This document shows positions 22,751-35,727 of a DNA stretch of 64,000 nucleotides, one piece after another. The translations under genes and the position numbers were made by a program. Origin of the DNA: Auanema rhodensis (Eukaryota; Nematoda; Chromadorea; Rhabditida; Rhabditidae); the NCBI GenBank assembly GCA_964057225.1, contig OZ059895.1, positions 21,338,688 through 21,402,687 on the forward strand. The letters are read 5' to 3'. Below the pieces are notes generated by a model, which was not told the DNA's origin, did not search any database, and was given only the letters and a program-made list of their open reading frames with translations. Position 1 is the first letter of the stretch, and each line of letters starts with the position of its first letter.

Positions 22751-25700
22751 CTTTGCCTTGAAAAAAAAAATCTGAAAACATCTACTTTTTGCTAAATTAT
22801 TTTGAAATTTTTCGAAAAAATTTTTGTTAAAATGTTTTTGGAAGCAATGTTGAGTGTACATGGAAACTCAACATACACTAATGCATCATTTTGCAAACGA
22901 TCATAACTAATTTCTGTATTGAGCGTTTCTCAATGAAGTATAGTGCATTCGATGCGGATTTTTAAGCTGCGTCGATCTGTGTTATCAGATTTGCGCTAGC
23001 TTAAAAATGCACCGAGATATCAACTGATATAAGTTCACACTTATATCCTCGATTTTCACCCTGAAGAATTAATTTTTTCGTTGAATAACAATGTCCATCG
23101 TCTTTGCCTTGAAAAAAAAAATCTGAAAACATCTACTTTTTGCTAAATTATTTTGAAATTTTTCGAAAAAATTTTTGTTAAAATGTTTTTGGAAGCAATG
23201 TTGAGTGTACATGGAAACTCAACATACACTAATGCATCATTTTTCAAACGATCATAACTAATTTTTGTATTGAGCGTTTCTCGATGTAGTATAGTGCATT
23301 CGATGCGGATTTTTAAGCTGCGTCGATCTGGGTTATCAGATTTGCGCTAGCTTAAAAATGCACCAAGATATCAACTGATATAAGTTCACACTTATATCCT
23401 CGATTTTCACCCTGAAGAATTAATTTTTTCGTTGAATAACATTGTCCATCGTCTTTGCCTTGAAAAAAAAAATCTGAAAACATCTACTTTTTGCTAAATT
23501 ATTTTGAAATTTTTCGAAAAAATTTTTGTCAAAATGTTTTTGGAAGCAATGTTGAGTGTACATGGAAACTCAACATACACTAATGCATCATTTTGCAAAC
23601 GATCATAACTAATTTCTGTATTGAGCGTTTCTCAATGTAGTATAGTGCATTCGATGCGGATTTTTAAGCTGCGTCGATCTGTGTTTTCAGATTTGCGCTA
23701 GCTTAAAAATGCACCGAGATATCAACTGATATAAGTTCACACTTACATCCTCGATTTTCACCCTGAAGAATTAATTTTTCCGTTGAATAACATTGTCCAT
23801 CGTCTTTGCCTTGAAAAAAAAAATCTGAAAACATCTACTTTTTGCTAAATTATTTTGAAATTTTTCGAAAAAATTTTTGTCAAAATGTTTTTGGAAGCAA
23901 TGTTGAGTGTACATGGAAACTCAACATACACTAATGCATCATTTTGCAAACGATCATAACTAATTTCTGTATTGAGCGTTTCTCAATGTAGTATAGTGCA
24001 TTCGATGCGGATTTTTAAGCTGCGTCGATCTGTGTTTTCAGATTTGCGCTAGCTTAAAAATGCACCGAGATATCAACTGATATAAGTTCACACTTACATC
24101 CTCGATTTTCACCCTGAAGAATTAATTTTTCCGTTGAATAACATTGTCCATCGTCTTTGCCTTGAAAAAAAAAATCTGAAAACATCTACTTTTTGCTAAA
24201 TTATTTTGAAATTTTTCGAAAAAATTTTTGTCAAAATGTTTTTGGAAGCAATGTTGAGTGTACATGGAAACTCAACATACACTAATGCATCATTTTGCAA
24301 ACGATCATAACTAATTTCTGTATTGAGCGTTTCTCAATGTAGTATAGTGCATTCGATGCGGATTTTTAAGCTGCGTCGATCTGTGTTTTCAGATTTGCGC
24401 TAGCTTAAAAATGCACCGAGATATCAACTGATATAAGTTCACACTTACATCCTCGATTTTCACCCTGAAGAATTAATTTTTCCGTTGAATAACATTGTCC
24501 ATCGTCTTTGCCTTGAAAAAAAAAATCTGAAAACATCTACTTTTTGCTAAATTATTTCGAAATTTTTCGAAAAAATTTTTGTCAAAATGTTTTTGGAAGC
24601 AATGTTGAGTGTACATGGAAACTCAACATACACTAATGCATCATTTTGCAAACGATCATAACTAATTTCTGTATTGAGCGTTTCTCAATGTAGTATAGTG
24701 CATTCGATGCGGATTTTTAAGCTGCGTCGATCTGTGTTTTCAGATTTGCGCTAGCTTAAAAATGCACCGAGATATCAACTGATATAAGTTCACACTTACA
24801 TCCTCGATTTTCACCCTGAAGAATTAATTTTTCCGTTGAATAACATTGTCCATCGTCTTTGCCTTGAAAAAAAAAATCTGAAAACATCTACTTTTTGCTA
24901 AATTATTTTGAAATTTTTCGAAAAAATTTTTGTCAAAATGTTTTTGGAAGCAATGTTGAGTGTACATGGAAACTCAACATACACTAATGCATCATTTTTC
25001 AAACGATCATAACTAATTTTTGTATTGAGCGTTTCTCAATGAAGTATAGTGCATTCGATGCGGATTTTTAAGCTGCGTCGATCTGTGTTATCAGATTTGC
25101 GCTAGCTTAAAAATGCACCGAGATATCAACTGATATAAGTTCACACTTATATCCTCGATTTTCACCCTGAAGAATTAATTTTTTCGTTGAATAACAATGT
25201 CCATCGTCTTTGCCTTGAAAAAAAAAATCTGAAAACATCTACTTTTTGCTAAATTATTTTGAAATTTTTCGAAAAAATTTTTGTTAAAATGTTTTTGGAA
25301 GCAATGTTGAGTGTACATGGAAACTCAACATACACTAATGCATCATTTTTCAAACGATCATAACTAATTTTTGTATTGAGCGTTTCTCAATGTAGTATAG
25401 TGCATTCGATGCGGATTTTTAAGCTGCGTCGATCTGGGTTTTCAGATTTGCGCTAGCTTAAAAATGCACCGAGATATCAACTGATATAAGTTCACACTTA
25501 CATCCTCGATTTTCACCCTGAAGAATTAATTTTTCCGTTGAATAACATTGTCCATCGTCTTTGCCTTGAAAAAAAAAATCTGAAAACATCTACTTTTTGC
25601 TAAATTATTTTGAAATTTTTCGAAAAAATTTTTGTCAAAATGTTTTTGGAAGCAATGTTGAGTGTACATGGAAACTCAACATACACTAATGCATCATTTT

Positions 25701-26260
25701 GCAAACGATCATAACTAATTTCTGTATTGAGCGTTTCTCAATGTAGTATAGTGCATTCGATGCGGATTTTTAAGCTGCGTCGATCTGTGTTTTCAGATTT
25801 GCGCTAGCTTAAAAATGCACCGAGATATCAACTGATATAAGTTCACACTTACATCCTCGATTTTCACCCTGAAGAATTAATTTTTCCGTTGAATAACATT
25901 GTCCATCGTCTTTGCCTTGAAAAAAAAAATCTGAAAACATCTACTTTTTGCTAAATTATTTTGAAATTTTTCGAAAAAATTTTTGTCAAAATGTTTTTGG
26001 AAGCAATGTTGAGTGTACATGGAAACTCAACATACACTAATGCATCATTTTGCAAACGATCATAACTAATTTCTGTATTGAGCGTTTCTCAATGTAGTAT
26101 AGTGCATTCGATGCGGATTTTTAAGCTGCGTCGATCTGTGTTTTCAGATTTGCGCTAGCTTAAAAATGCACCGAGATATCAACTGATATAAGTTCACACT
26201 TACATCCTCGATTTTCACCCTGAAGAATTAATTTTTCCGTTGAATAACATTGTCCATCGT
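22751..26260. repeat. Q-R-P-P-P-P followed by Q-R'-P-P
   Basis: Ten units from 22751 to 25910. The first group has Q, R (with private tctcgatg), then four P units, one of which (24506) has attatttcg. The second has Q at 24857 with S-like tttttcaaac, then an R/P hybrid at 25208 with gggttttcag, then two P units. The hybrid shows where two P units were lost or gained. Confidence 0.75.
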
Positions 26261-29200
26261 CTTTGCCTTGGAAAAAAAAAATCTGAAAACATCTACTTTT
26301 TGCTAAATTATTTTGAAATTTTTCGAAAAAATTTTTGTTAAAATGTTTTTGGAAGCAATGTTGAGTGTACATGGAAACTCAACATACACTAATGCATCAT
26401 TTTGCAAACGATCATAACTAATTTCTGTATTGAGCGTTTCTCAATGAAGTATAGTGCATTCGATGCGGATTTTTAAGCTGCGTCGATCTGTGTTATCAGA
26501 TTTGCGCTAGCTTAAAAATGCACCGAGATATCAACTGATATAAGTTCACACTTATATCCTCGATTTTCACCCTGAAGAATTAATTTTTTCGTTGAATAAC
26601 AATGTCCATCGTCTTTGCCTTGAAAAAAAAAATCTGAAAACATCTACTTTTTGCTAAATTATTTTGAAATTTTTCGAAAAAATTTTTGTCAAAATGTTTT
26701 TGGAAGCAATGTTGAGTGTACATGGAAACTCAACATACACTAATGCATCATTTTGCAAACGATCATAACTAATTTCTGTATTGAGCGTTTCTCAATGTAG
26801 TATAGTGCATTCGATGCGGATTTTTAAGCTGCGTCGATCTGTGTTTTCAGATTTGCGCTAGCTTAAAAATGCACCGAGATATCAACTGATATAAGTTCAC
26901 ACTTACATCCTCGATTTTCACCCTGAAGAATTAATTTTTCCGTTGAATAACATTGTCCATCGTCTTTGCCTTGAAAAAAAAATCTGAAAACATCTACTTT
27001 TTGCTAAATTATTTTGAAATTTTTCGAAAAAATTTTTGTCAAAATGTTTTTGGAAGCAATGTTGAGTGTACATGGAAACTCAACATACACTAATGCATCA
27101 TTTTGCAAACGATCATAACTAATTTCTGTATTGAGCGTTTCTCAATGTAGTATAGTGCATTCGATGCGGATTTTTAAGCTGCGTCGATCTGTGTTTTCAG
27201 ATTTGCGCTAGCTTAAAAATGCACCGAGATATCAACTGATATAAGTTCACACTTACATCCTCGATTTTCACCCTGAAGAATTAATTTTTCCGTTGAATAA
27301 CATTGTCCATCGTCTTTGCCTTGAAAAAAAAATCTGAAAACATCTACTTTTTGCTAAATTATTTTGAAATTTTTCGAAAAAATTTTTGTCAAAATGTTTT
27401 TGGAAGCAATGTTGAGTGTACATGGAAACTCAACATACACTAATGCATCATTTTGCAAACGATCATAACTAATTTCTGTATTGAGCGTTTCTCAATGAAG
27501 TATAGTGCATTCGATGCGGATTTTTAAGCTGCGTCGATCTGTGTTATCAGATTTGCGCTAGCTTAAAAATGCACCGAGATATCAACTGATATAAGTTCAC
27601 ACTTATATCCTCGATTTTCACCCTGAAGAATTAATTTTTTCGTTGAATAACAATGTCCATCGTCTTTGCCTTGAAAAAAAAATCTGAAAACATCTACTTT
27701 TTGCTAAATTATTTTGAAATTTTTCGAAAAAATTTTTGTCAAAATGTTTTTGGAAGCAATGTTGAGTGTACATGGAAACTCAACATACACTAATGCATCA
27801 TTTTGCAAACGATCATAACTAATTTCTGTATTGAGCGTTTCTCAATGTAGTATAGTGCATTCGATGCGGATTTTTAAGCTGCGTCGATCTGTGTTTTCAG
27901 ATTTGCGCTAGCTTAAAAATGCACCGAGATATCAACTGATATAAGTTCACACTTACATCCTCGATTTTCACCCTGAAGAATTAATTTTTCCGTTGAATAA
28001 CAATGTCCATCGTCTTTGCCTTGAAAAAAAAAATCTGAAAACATCTACTTTTTGCTAAATTATTTTGAAATTTTTCGAAAAAATTTTTGTCAAAATGTTT
28101 TTGGAAGCAATGTTGAGTGTACATGGAAACTCAACATACACTAATGCATCATTTTGCAAACGATCATAACTAATTTCTGTATTGAGCGTTTCTCAATGTA
28201 GTATAGTGCATTCGATGCGGATTTTTAAGCTGCGTCGATCTGTGTTTTCAGATTTGCGCTAGCTTAAAAATGCACCGAGATATCAACTGATATAAGTTCA
28301 CACTTACATCCTCGATTTTCACCCTGAAGAATTAATTTTTCCGTTGAATAACATTGTCCATCGTCTTTGCCTTGAAAAAAAAAAATCTGAAAACATCTAC
28401 TTTTTGCTAAATTATTTTGAAATTTTTCGAAAAAATTTTTGTTAAAATGTTTTTGGAAGCAATGTTGAGTGTACATGGAAACTCAACATACACTAATGCA
28501 TCATTTTGCAAACGATCATAACTAATTTCTGTATTGAGCGTTTCTCAATGAAGTATAGTGCATTCGATGCGGATTTTTAAGCTGCGTCGATCTGTGTTAT
28601 CAGATTTGCGCTAGCTTAAAAATGCACCGAGATATCAACTGATATAAGTTCACACTTATATCCTCGATTTTCACCCTGAAGAATTAATTTTTTCGTTGAA
28701 TAACAATGTCCATCGTCTTTGCCTTGAAAAAAAAAATCTGAAAACATCTACTTTTTGCTAAATTATTTTGAAATTTTTCGAAAAAATTTTTGTCAAAATG
28801 TTTTTGGAAGCAATGTTGAGTGTACATGGAAACTCAACATACACTAATGCATCATTTTGCAAACGATCATAACTAATTTCTGTATTGAGCGTTTCTCAAT
28901 GTAGTATAGTGCATTCGATGCGGATTTTTAAGCTGCGTCGATCTGTGTTTTCAGATTTGCGCTAGCTTAAAAATGCACCGAGATATCAACTGATATAAGT
29001 TCACACTTACATCCTCGATTTTCACCCTGAAGAATTAATTTTTCCGTTGAATAACATTGTCCATCGTCTTTGCCTTGAAAAAAAAATCTGAAAACATCTA
29101 CTTTTTGCTAAATTATTTTGAAATTTTTCGAAAAAATTTTTGTCAAAATGTTTTTGGAAGCAATGTTGAGTGTACATGGAAACTCAACATACACTAATGC

Positions 29201-30468
29201 ATCATTTTGCAAACGATCATAACTAATTTCTGTATTGAGCGTTTCTCAATGTAGTATAGTGCATTCGATGCGGATTTTTAAGCTGCGTCGATCTGTGTTT
29301 TCAGATTTGCGCTAGCTTAAAAATGCACCGAGATATCAACTGATATAAGTTCACACTTACATCCTCGATTTTCACCCTGAAGAATTAATTTTTCCGTTGA
29401 ATAACATTGTCCATCGTCTTTGCCTTGAAAAAAAAATCTGAAAACATCTACTTTTTGCTAAATTATTTTGAAATTTTTCGAAAAAATTTTTGTCAAAATG
29501 TTTTTGGAAGCAATGTTGAGTGTACATGGAAACTCAACATACACTAATGCATCATTTTGCAAACGATCATAACTAATTTCTGTATTGAGCGTTTCTCAAT
29601 GAAGTATAGTGCATTCGATGCGGATTTTTAAGCTGCGTCGATCTGTGTTATCAGATTTGCGCTAGCTTAAAAATGCACCGAGATATCAACTGATATAAGT
29701 TCACACTTATATCCTCGATTTTCACCCTGAAGAATTAATTTTTTCGTTGAATAACAATGTCCATCGTCTTTGCCTTGAAAAAAAAATCTGAAAACATCTA
29801 CTTTTTGCTAAATTATTTTGAAATTTTTCGAAAAAATTTTTGTCAAAATGTTTTTGGAAGCAATGTTGAGTGTACATGGAAACTCAACATACACTAATGC
29901 ATCATTTTGCAAACGATCATAACTAATTTCTGTATTGAGCGTTTCTCAATGTAGTATAGTGCATTCGATGCGGATTTTTAAGCTGCGTCGATCTGTGTTT
30001 TCAGATTTGCGCTAGCTTAAAAATGCACCGAGATATCAACTGATATAAGTTCACACTTATATCCTCGATTTTCACCCTGAAGAATTAATTTTTTCGTTGA
30101 ATAACAATGTCCATCGTCTTTGCCTTGAAAAAAAAAATCTGAAAACATCTACTTTTTGCTAAATTATTTTGAAATTTTTCGAAAAAATTTTTGTCAAAAT
30201 GTTTTTGGAAGCAATGTTGAGTGTACATGGAAACTCAACATACACTAATGCATCATTTTGCAAACGATCATAACTAATTTCTGTATTGAGCGTTTCTCAA
30301 TGTAGTATAGTGCATTCGATGCGGATTTTTAAGCTGCGTCGATCTGTGTTTTCAGATTTGCGCTAGCTTAAAAATGCACCGAGATATCAACTGATATAAG
30401 TTCACACTTACATCCTCGATTTTCACCCTGAAGAATTAATTTTTCCGTTGAATAACATTGTCCATCGT
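26261..30468. repeat. Six-unit (2104-bp) tandem duplication, Q-P-P-Q-P-P twice
   Basis: Units at 26261-28014 recur at 28365-30118. The first Q unit of each copy has an unusually long A/G-A run (ttggaaaaaaaaaatctg against ttg plus eleven A) and ttgttaaa. An identical 70-codon antisense frame arises at 26160-26372 and 28264-28476, 2104 bp apart. The copies differ by one base in that run and in the 3' end of the fifth unit (27664 has cttacatcc, 29768 has cttatatcc). Confidence 0.83.
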
Positions 30469-32921
30469 CTTTGCCTTGAAAAAAAAATCTGAAAACATCT
30501 ACTTTTTGCTAAATTATTTTGAAATTTTTCGAAAAAATTTTTGTCAAAATGTTTTTGGAAGCAATGTTGAGTGTACATGGAAACTCAACATACACTAATG
30601 CATCATTTTGCAAACGATCATAACTAATTTCTGTATTGAGCGTTTCTCAATGTAGTATAGTGCATTCGATGCGGATTTTTAAGCTGCGTCGATCTGTGTT
30701 TTCAGATTTGCGCTAGCTTAAAAATGCACCGAGATATCAACTGATATAAGTTCACACTTACATCCTCGATTTTCACCCTGAAGAATTAATTTTTCCGTTG
30801 AATAACATTGTCCATCGTCTTTGCCTTGAAAAAAAAATCTGAAAACATCTACTTTTTGCTAAATTATTTTGAAATTTTTCGAAAAAATTTTTGTCAAAAT
30901 GTTTTTGGAAGCAATGTTGAGTGTACATGGAAACTCAACATACACTAATGCATCATTTTGCAAACGATCATAACTAATTTCTGTATTGAGCGTTTCTCAA
31001 TGAAGTATAGTGCATTCGATGCGGATTTTTAAGCTGCGTCGATCTGTGTTATCAGATTTGCGCTAGCTTAAAAATGCACCGAGATATCAACTGATATAAG
31101 TTCACACTTATATCCTCGATTTTCACCCTGAAGAATTAATTTTTTCGTTGAATAACAATGTCCATCGTCTTTGCCTTGAAAAAAAAATCTGAAAACATCT
31201 ACTTTTTGCTAAATTATTTTGAAATTTTTCGAAAAAATTTTTGTCAAAATGTTTTTGGAAGCAATGTTGAGTGTACATGGAAACTCAACATACACTAATG
31301 CATCATTTTTCAAACGATCATAACTAATTTTTGTATTGAGCGTTTCTCAATGTAGTATAGTGCATTCGATGCGGATTTTTAAGCTGCGTCGATCTGGGTT
31401 ATCAGATTTGCGCTAGCTTAAAAATGCACCAAGATATCAACTGATATAAGTTCACACTTATATCCTCGATTTTCACCCTGAAGAATTAATTTTTTCGTTG
31501 AATAACATTGTCCATCGTCTTTGCCTTAAAAAAAAAAATCTGAAAACATCTACTTTTTGCTAAATTATTTTGAAATTTTTCGAAAAAATTTTTGTCAAAA
31601 TGTTTTTGGAAGCAATGTTGAGTGTACATGGAAACTCAACATACACTAATGCATCATTTTGCAAACGATCATAACTAATTTCTGTATTGAGCGTTTCTCA
31701 ATGTAGTATAGTGCATTCGATGCGGATTTTTAAGCTGCGTCGATCTGTGTTTTCAGATTTGCGCTAGCTTAAAAATGCACCGAGATATCAACTGATATAA
31801 GTTCACACTTACATCCTCGATTTTCACCCTGAAGAATTAATTTTTCCGTTGAATAACATTGTCCATCGTCTTTGCCTTGAAAAAAAAATCTGAAAACATC
31901 TACTTTTTGCTAAATTATTTTGAAATTTTTCGAAAAAAGTTTTGTCAAAATGTTTTTGGAAGCAATGTTGAGTGTACATGGAAACTCAACATACACTAAT
32001 GCATCATTTTGCAAACGATCATAACTAATTTCTGTATTGAGCGTTTCTCAATGTAGTATAGTGCATTCGATGCGGATTTTTAAGCTGCGTCGATCTGTGT
32101 TTTCAGATTTGCGCTAGCTTAAAAATGCACCGAGATATCAACTGATATAAGTTCACACTTACATCCTCGATTTTCACCCTGAAGAATTAATTTTTCCGTT
32201 GAATAACATTGTCCATCGTCTTTGCCTTGAAAAAAAAAATCTGAAAACATCTACTTTTTGCTAAATTATTTTGAAATTTTTCGAAAAAATTTTTGTCAAA
32301 ATGTTTTTGGAAGCAATGTTGAGTGTACATGGAAACTCAACATACACTAATGCATCATTTTGCAAACGATCATAACTAATTTCTGTATTGAGCGTTTCTC
32401 AATGTAGTATAGTGCATTCGATGCGGATTTTTAAGCTGCGTCGATCTGTGTTTTCAGATTTGCGCTAGCTTAAAAATGCACCGAGATATCAACTGATATA
32501 AGTTCACACTTACATCCTCGATTTTCACCCTGAAGAATTAATTTTTCCGTTGAATAACATTGTCCATCGTCTTTGCCTTGAAAAAAAAAATTTGAAAACA
32601 TCTACTTTTTGCTAAATTATTTTGAAATTTTTCGAAAAAATTTTTGTTAAAATGTTTTTGGAAGCAATGTTGAGTGTACATGGAAACTCAACATACACTA
32701 ATGCATCATTTTGCAAACGATCATAACTAATTTCTGTATTGAGCGTTTCTCAATGAAGTATAGTGCATTCGATGCGGATTTTTAAGCTGCGTCGATCTGT
32801 GTTATCAGATTTGCGCTAGCTTAAAAATGCACCGAGATATCAACTGATATAAGTTCACACTTATATCCTCGATTTTCACCCTGAAGAATTAATTTTTTCG
32901 TTGAATAACAATGTCCATCGT
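30469..32921. repeat. Right end of the Q-phased block
   Basis: Units at 30469 (P), 30819 (Q), 31169 (R), 31519, 31870, 32220 (P) and 32571 (last Q). Private changes: the 31519 unit reads ccttaaaaaaa, 31870 has aaaaaagttttg, and 32571 has aatttgaaaa in place of aatctgaaaa. Confidence 0.78.
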
Positions 32922-35727
32922 CTTTGCCTTGAAAAAAAAAATCTGAAAACATCTACTTTTTGCTAAATTATTTTGAAATTTTTCGAAAAAATTTTTGTTA
33001 AAATGTTTTTGGAAGCAATGTTGAGTGTACATGGAAACTCAACATACACTAATGCATCATTTTGCAAACGATCATAACTAATTTCTGTATTGAGCGTTTC
33101 TCAATGTAGTATAGTGCATTCGATGCGGATTTTTAAGCTGCGTCGATCTGTGTTTTCAGATTTGCGCTAGCTTAAAAATGCACCGAGATATCAACTGATA
33201 TAAGTTCACACTTACATCCTCGATTTTCACCCTGAAGAATTAATTTTTCCGTTGAATAACATTGTCCATCGTCTTTGCCTTGAAAAAAAAAATCTGAAAA
33301 CATCTACTTTTTGCTAAATTATTTTGAAATTTTTCGAAAAAATTTTTGTCAAAATGTTTTTGGAAGCAATGTTGAGTGTACATGGAAACTCAACATACAC
33401 TAATGCATCATTTTTCAAACGATCATAACTAATTTCTGTATTGAGCGTTTCTCAATGTAGTATAGTGCATTCGATGCGGATTTTTAAGCTGCGTCGATCT
33501 GTGTTATCAGATTTGCGCTAGCTTAAAAATGCACCAAGATATCAACTGATATAAGTTCACACTTATATCCTCGATTTTCACCCTGAAGAATTAATTTTTT
33601 CGTTGAATAACAATGTCCATCGTCTTTGCCTTGAAAAAAGGAATCTAAAAACATATACTTTTTGCTAAATTATTTTGAAATTTTTCGAAAAAATTTTTGT
33701 CAAAATGTTTTTGGAAGCAATGTTGAGTGTACATGGAAACTCAACATACACTAATGCATCATTTTTCAAACGATCATAACTAATTTCTGTATTGAGCGTT
33801 TCTCAATGTAGTATAGTGCATTCGATGCGGATTTTTAAGCTGCGTCGATCTGTGTTTTCAGATTTGCGCTAGCTTAAAAATGCACCGAGATATCAACTGA
33901 TATAAGTTCACACTTATATCCTCGATTTTCACCCTGAAGAATTAATTTTTTCGTTGAATAACAATGTCCATCGTCTTTGCCTTGAAAAAAAAAATCTGAA
34001 AACATCTACTTTTTGCTAAATTATTTTGAAATTTTTCGAAAAAATTTTTGTCAAAATGTTTTTGGAAGCAATGTTGAGTGTACATGGAAACTCAACATAC
34101 ACTAATGCATCATTTTTCAAACGATCATAACTAATTTTTGTATTAAGCGTTTCTCAATGTAGTATAGCGCATTCGATGCGGATTTTTAAGCTGCGTCGAT
34201 CTGTGTTATCAGATTTGCGCTAGCTTAAAAATGCACCAAGATATCAACTGATATAAGTTCACACTTATATCCTCGATTTTCACCCTGAAGAATTAATTTT
34301 TTCGTTGAATAACAATGTCCATCGTCTTTGCCTTGAAAAAAAAATCTGAAAACATCTACTTTTTGCTAAATTATTTTGAAATTTTTCGAAAAAATTTTTG
34401 TCAAAATGTTTTTGGAAGCAATGTTGAGTGTACATGGAAACTCAACATACACTAATGCATCATTTTTCAAACGATCATAACTAATTTTTGTATTGAGCGT
34501 TTCTCAATGTAGTATAGTGCATTCGATGCGGATTTTTAAGCTGCGTCGATCTGTGTTATCAGATTTGCGCTAGCTTAAAAATGCACCGAGATATCAACTG
34601 ATATAAGTTCACACTTATATCCTCGATTTTCACCCTGAAGAATTAATTTTTTCGTTGAATAACAATGTCCATCGTCTTTGCCTTGAAAAAAAAAATCTGA
34701 AAACATCTACTTTTTGCTAAATTATTTTGAAATTTTTCGAAAAAATTTTTGTCAAAATGTTTTTGGAAGCAATGTTGAGTGTACATGGAAACTCAACATA
34801 CACTAATGCATCATTTTTCAAACGATCATAACTAATTTCTGTATTGAGCGTTTCTCAATGTAGTATAGTGCATTCGATGCGGATTTTTAAGCTGCGTCGA
34901 TCTGTGTTTTCAGATTTGCGCTAGCTTAAAAATGCACCGAGATATCAACTGATATAAGTTCACACTTATATCCTCGATTTTCACCCTGAAGAATTAATTT
35001 TTTCGTTGAATAACAATGTCCATCGTCTTTGCCTTGAAAAAAAAAATCTGAAAACATCTACTTTTTGCTAAATTATTTTGAAATTTTTCGAAAAAATTTT
35101 TGTCAAAATGTTTTTGGAAGCAATGTTGAGTGTACATGGAAACTCAACATACACTAATGCATCATTTTTCAAACGATCATAACTAATTTTTGTATTAAGC
35201 GTTTCTCAATGTAGTATAGCGCATTCGATGCGGATTTTTAAGCTGCGTCGATCTGTGTTATCAGATTTGCGCTAGCTTAAAAATGCACCAAGATATCAAC
35301 TGATATAAGTTCACACTTATATCCTCGATTTTCACCCTGAAGAATTAATTTTTTCGTTGAATAACAATGTCCATCGTCTTTGCCTTGAAAAAAAAATCTG
35401 AAAACATCTACTTTTTGCTAAATTATTTTGAAATTTTTCGAAAAAATTTTTGTCAAAATGTTTTTGGAAGCAATGTTGAGTGTACATGGAAACTCAACAT
35501 ACACTAATGCATCATTTTTCAAACGATCATAACTAATTTTTGTATTGAGCGTTTCTCAATGTAGTATAGTGCATTCGATGCGGATTTTTAAGCTGCGTCG
35601 ATCTGTGTTATCAGATTTGCGCTAGCTTAAAAATGCACCGAGATATCAACTGATATAAGTTCACACTTATATCCTCGATTTTCACCCTGAAGAATTAATT
35701 TTTTCGTTGAATAACATTGTCCATCGT
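32922..35727. repeat. Mixed units with a three-unit duplication tagged by gtatagcg
   Basis: Units at 32922, 33273, 33624, 33975, 34326, 34676, 35027 and 35378. Gtatagcg (T193C/T194C region change) occurs only in 33975 and 35027, 1052 bp apart, each followed by an S-like unit with a 9-A run. The 34676 unit has a long-A 5' part and a 3' part like 33624 (ttctgta, gttttcag, cttatatcc, aacaatg), so it is the probable joint. Confidence 0.78.

Larger units (their letters stand above)
16083..32921. repeat. Q-phased block: Q units at irregular 3-8 unit spacing among P units
   Basis: Q units (caatgaag, T186A, with gttatcag and cttatatcc) start at 16083, 17136, 19944, 21348, 22751, 24857, 26261, 27314, 28365, 29418, 30819 and 32571. 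The intervals are 3, 8, 4, 4, 6, 4, 3, 3, 3, 4 and 5 units. R units (gggttatc and caccaag) follow the Q unit at 17136, 22751 and 30819, with R/P hybrids after 16083 and 24857. All remaining units are P. A basic Q-P-P(-P) module was evidently copied many times without settling to one length. T78 (ttgttaaa) is another tag shared by many Q and R units. Confidence 0.85.

Noticed and set aside
26160-26372. 70-codon antisense frame, identical at 28264-28476
   Set aside because: It depends on the A-run length shifting the frame. The two DNA copies differ by a base that happens to be synonymous (ttc/ttt). It lies inside a 2104-bp duplication.
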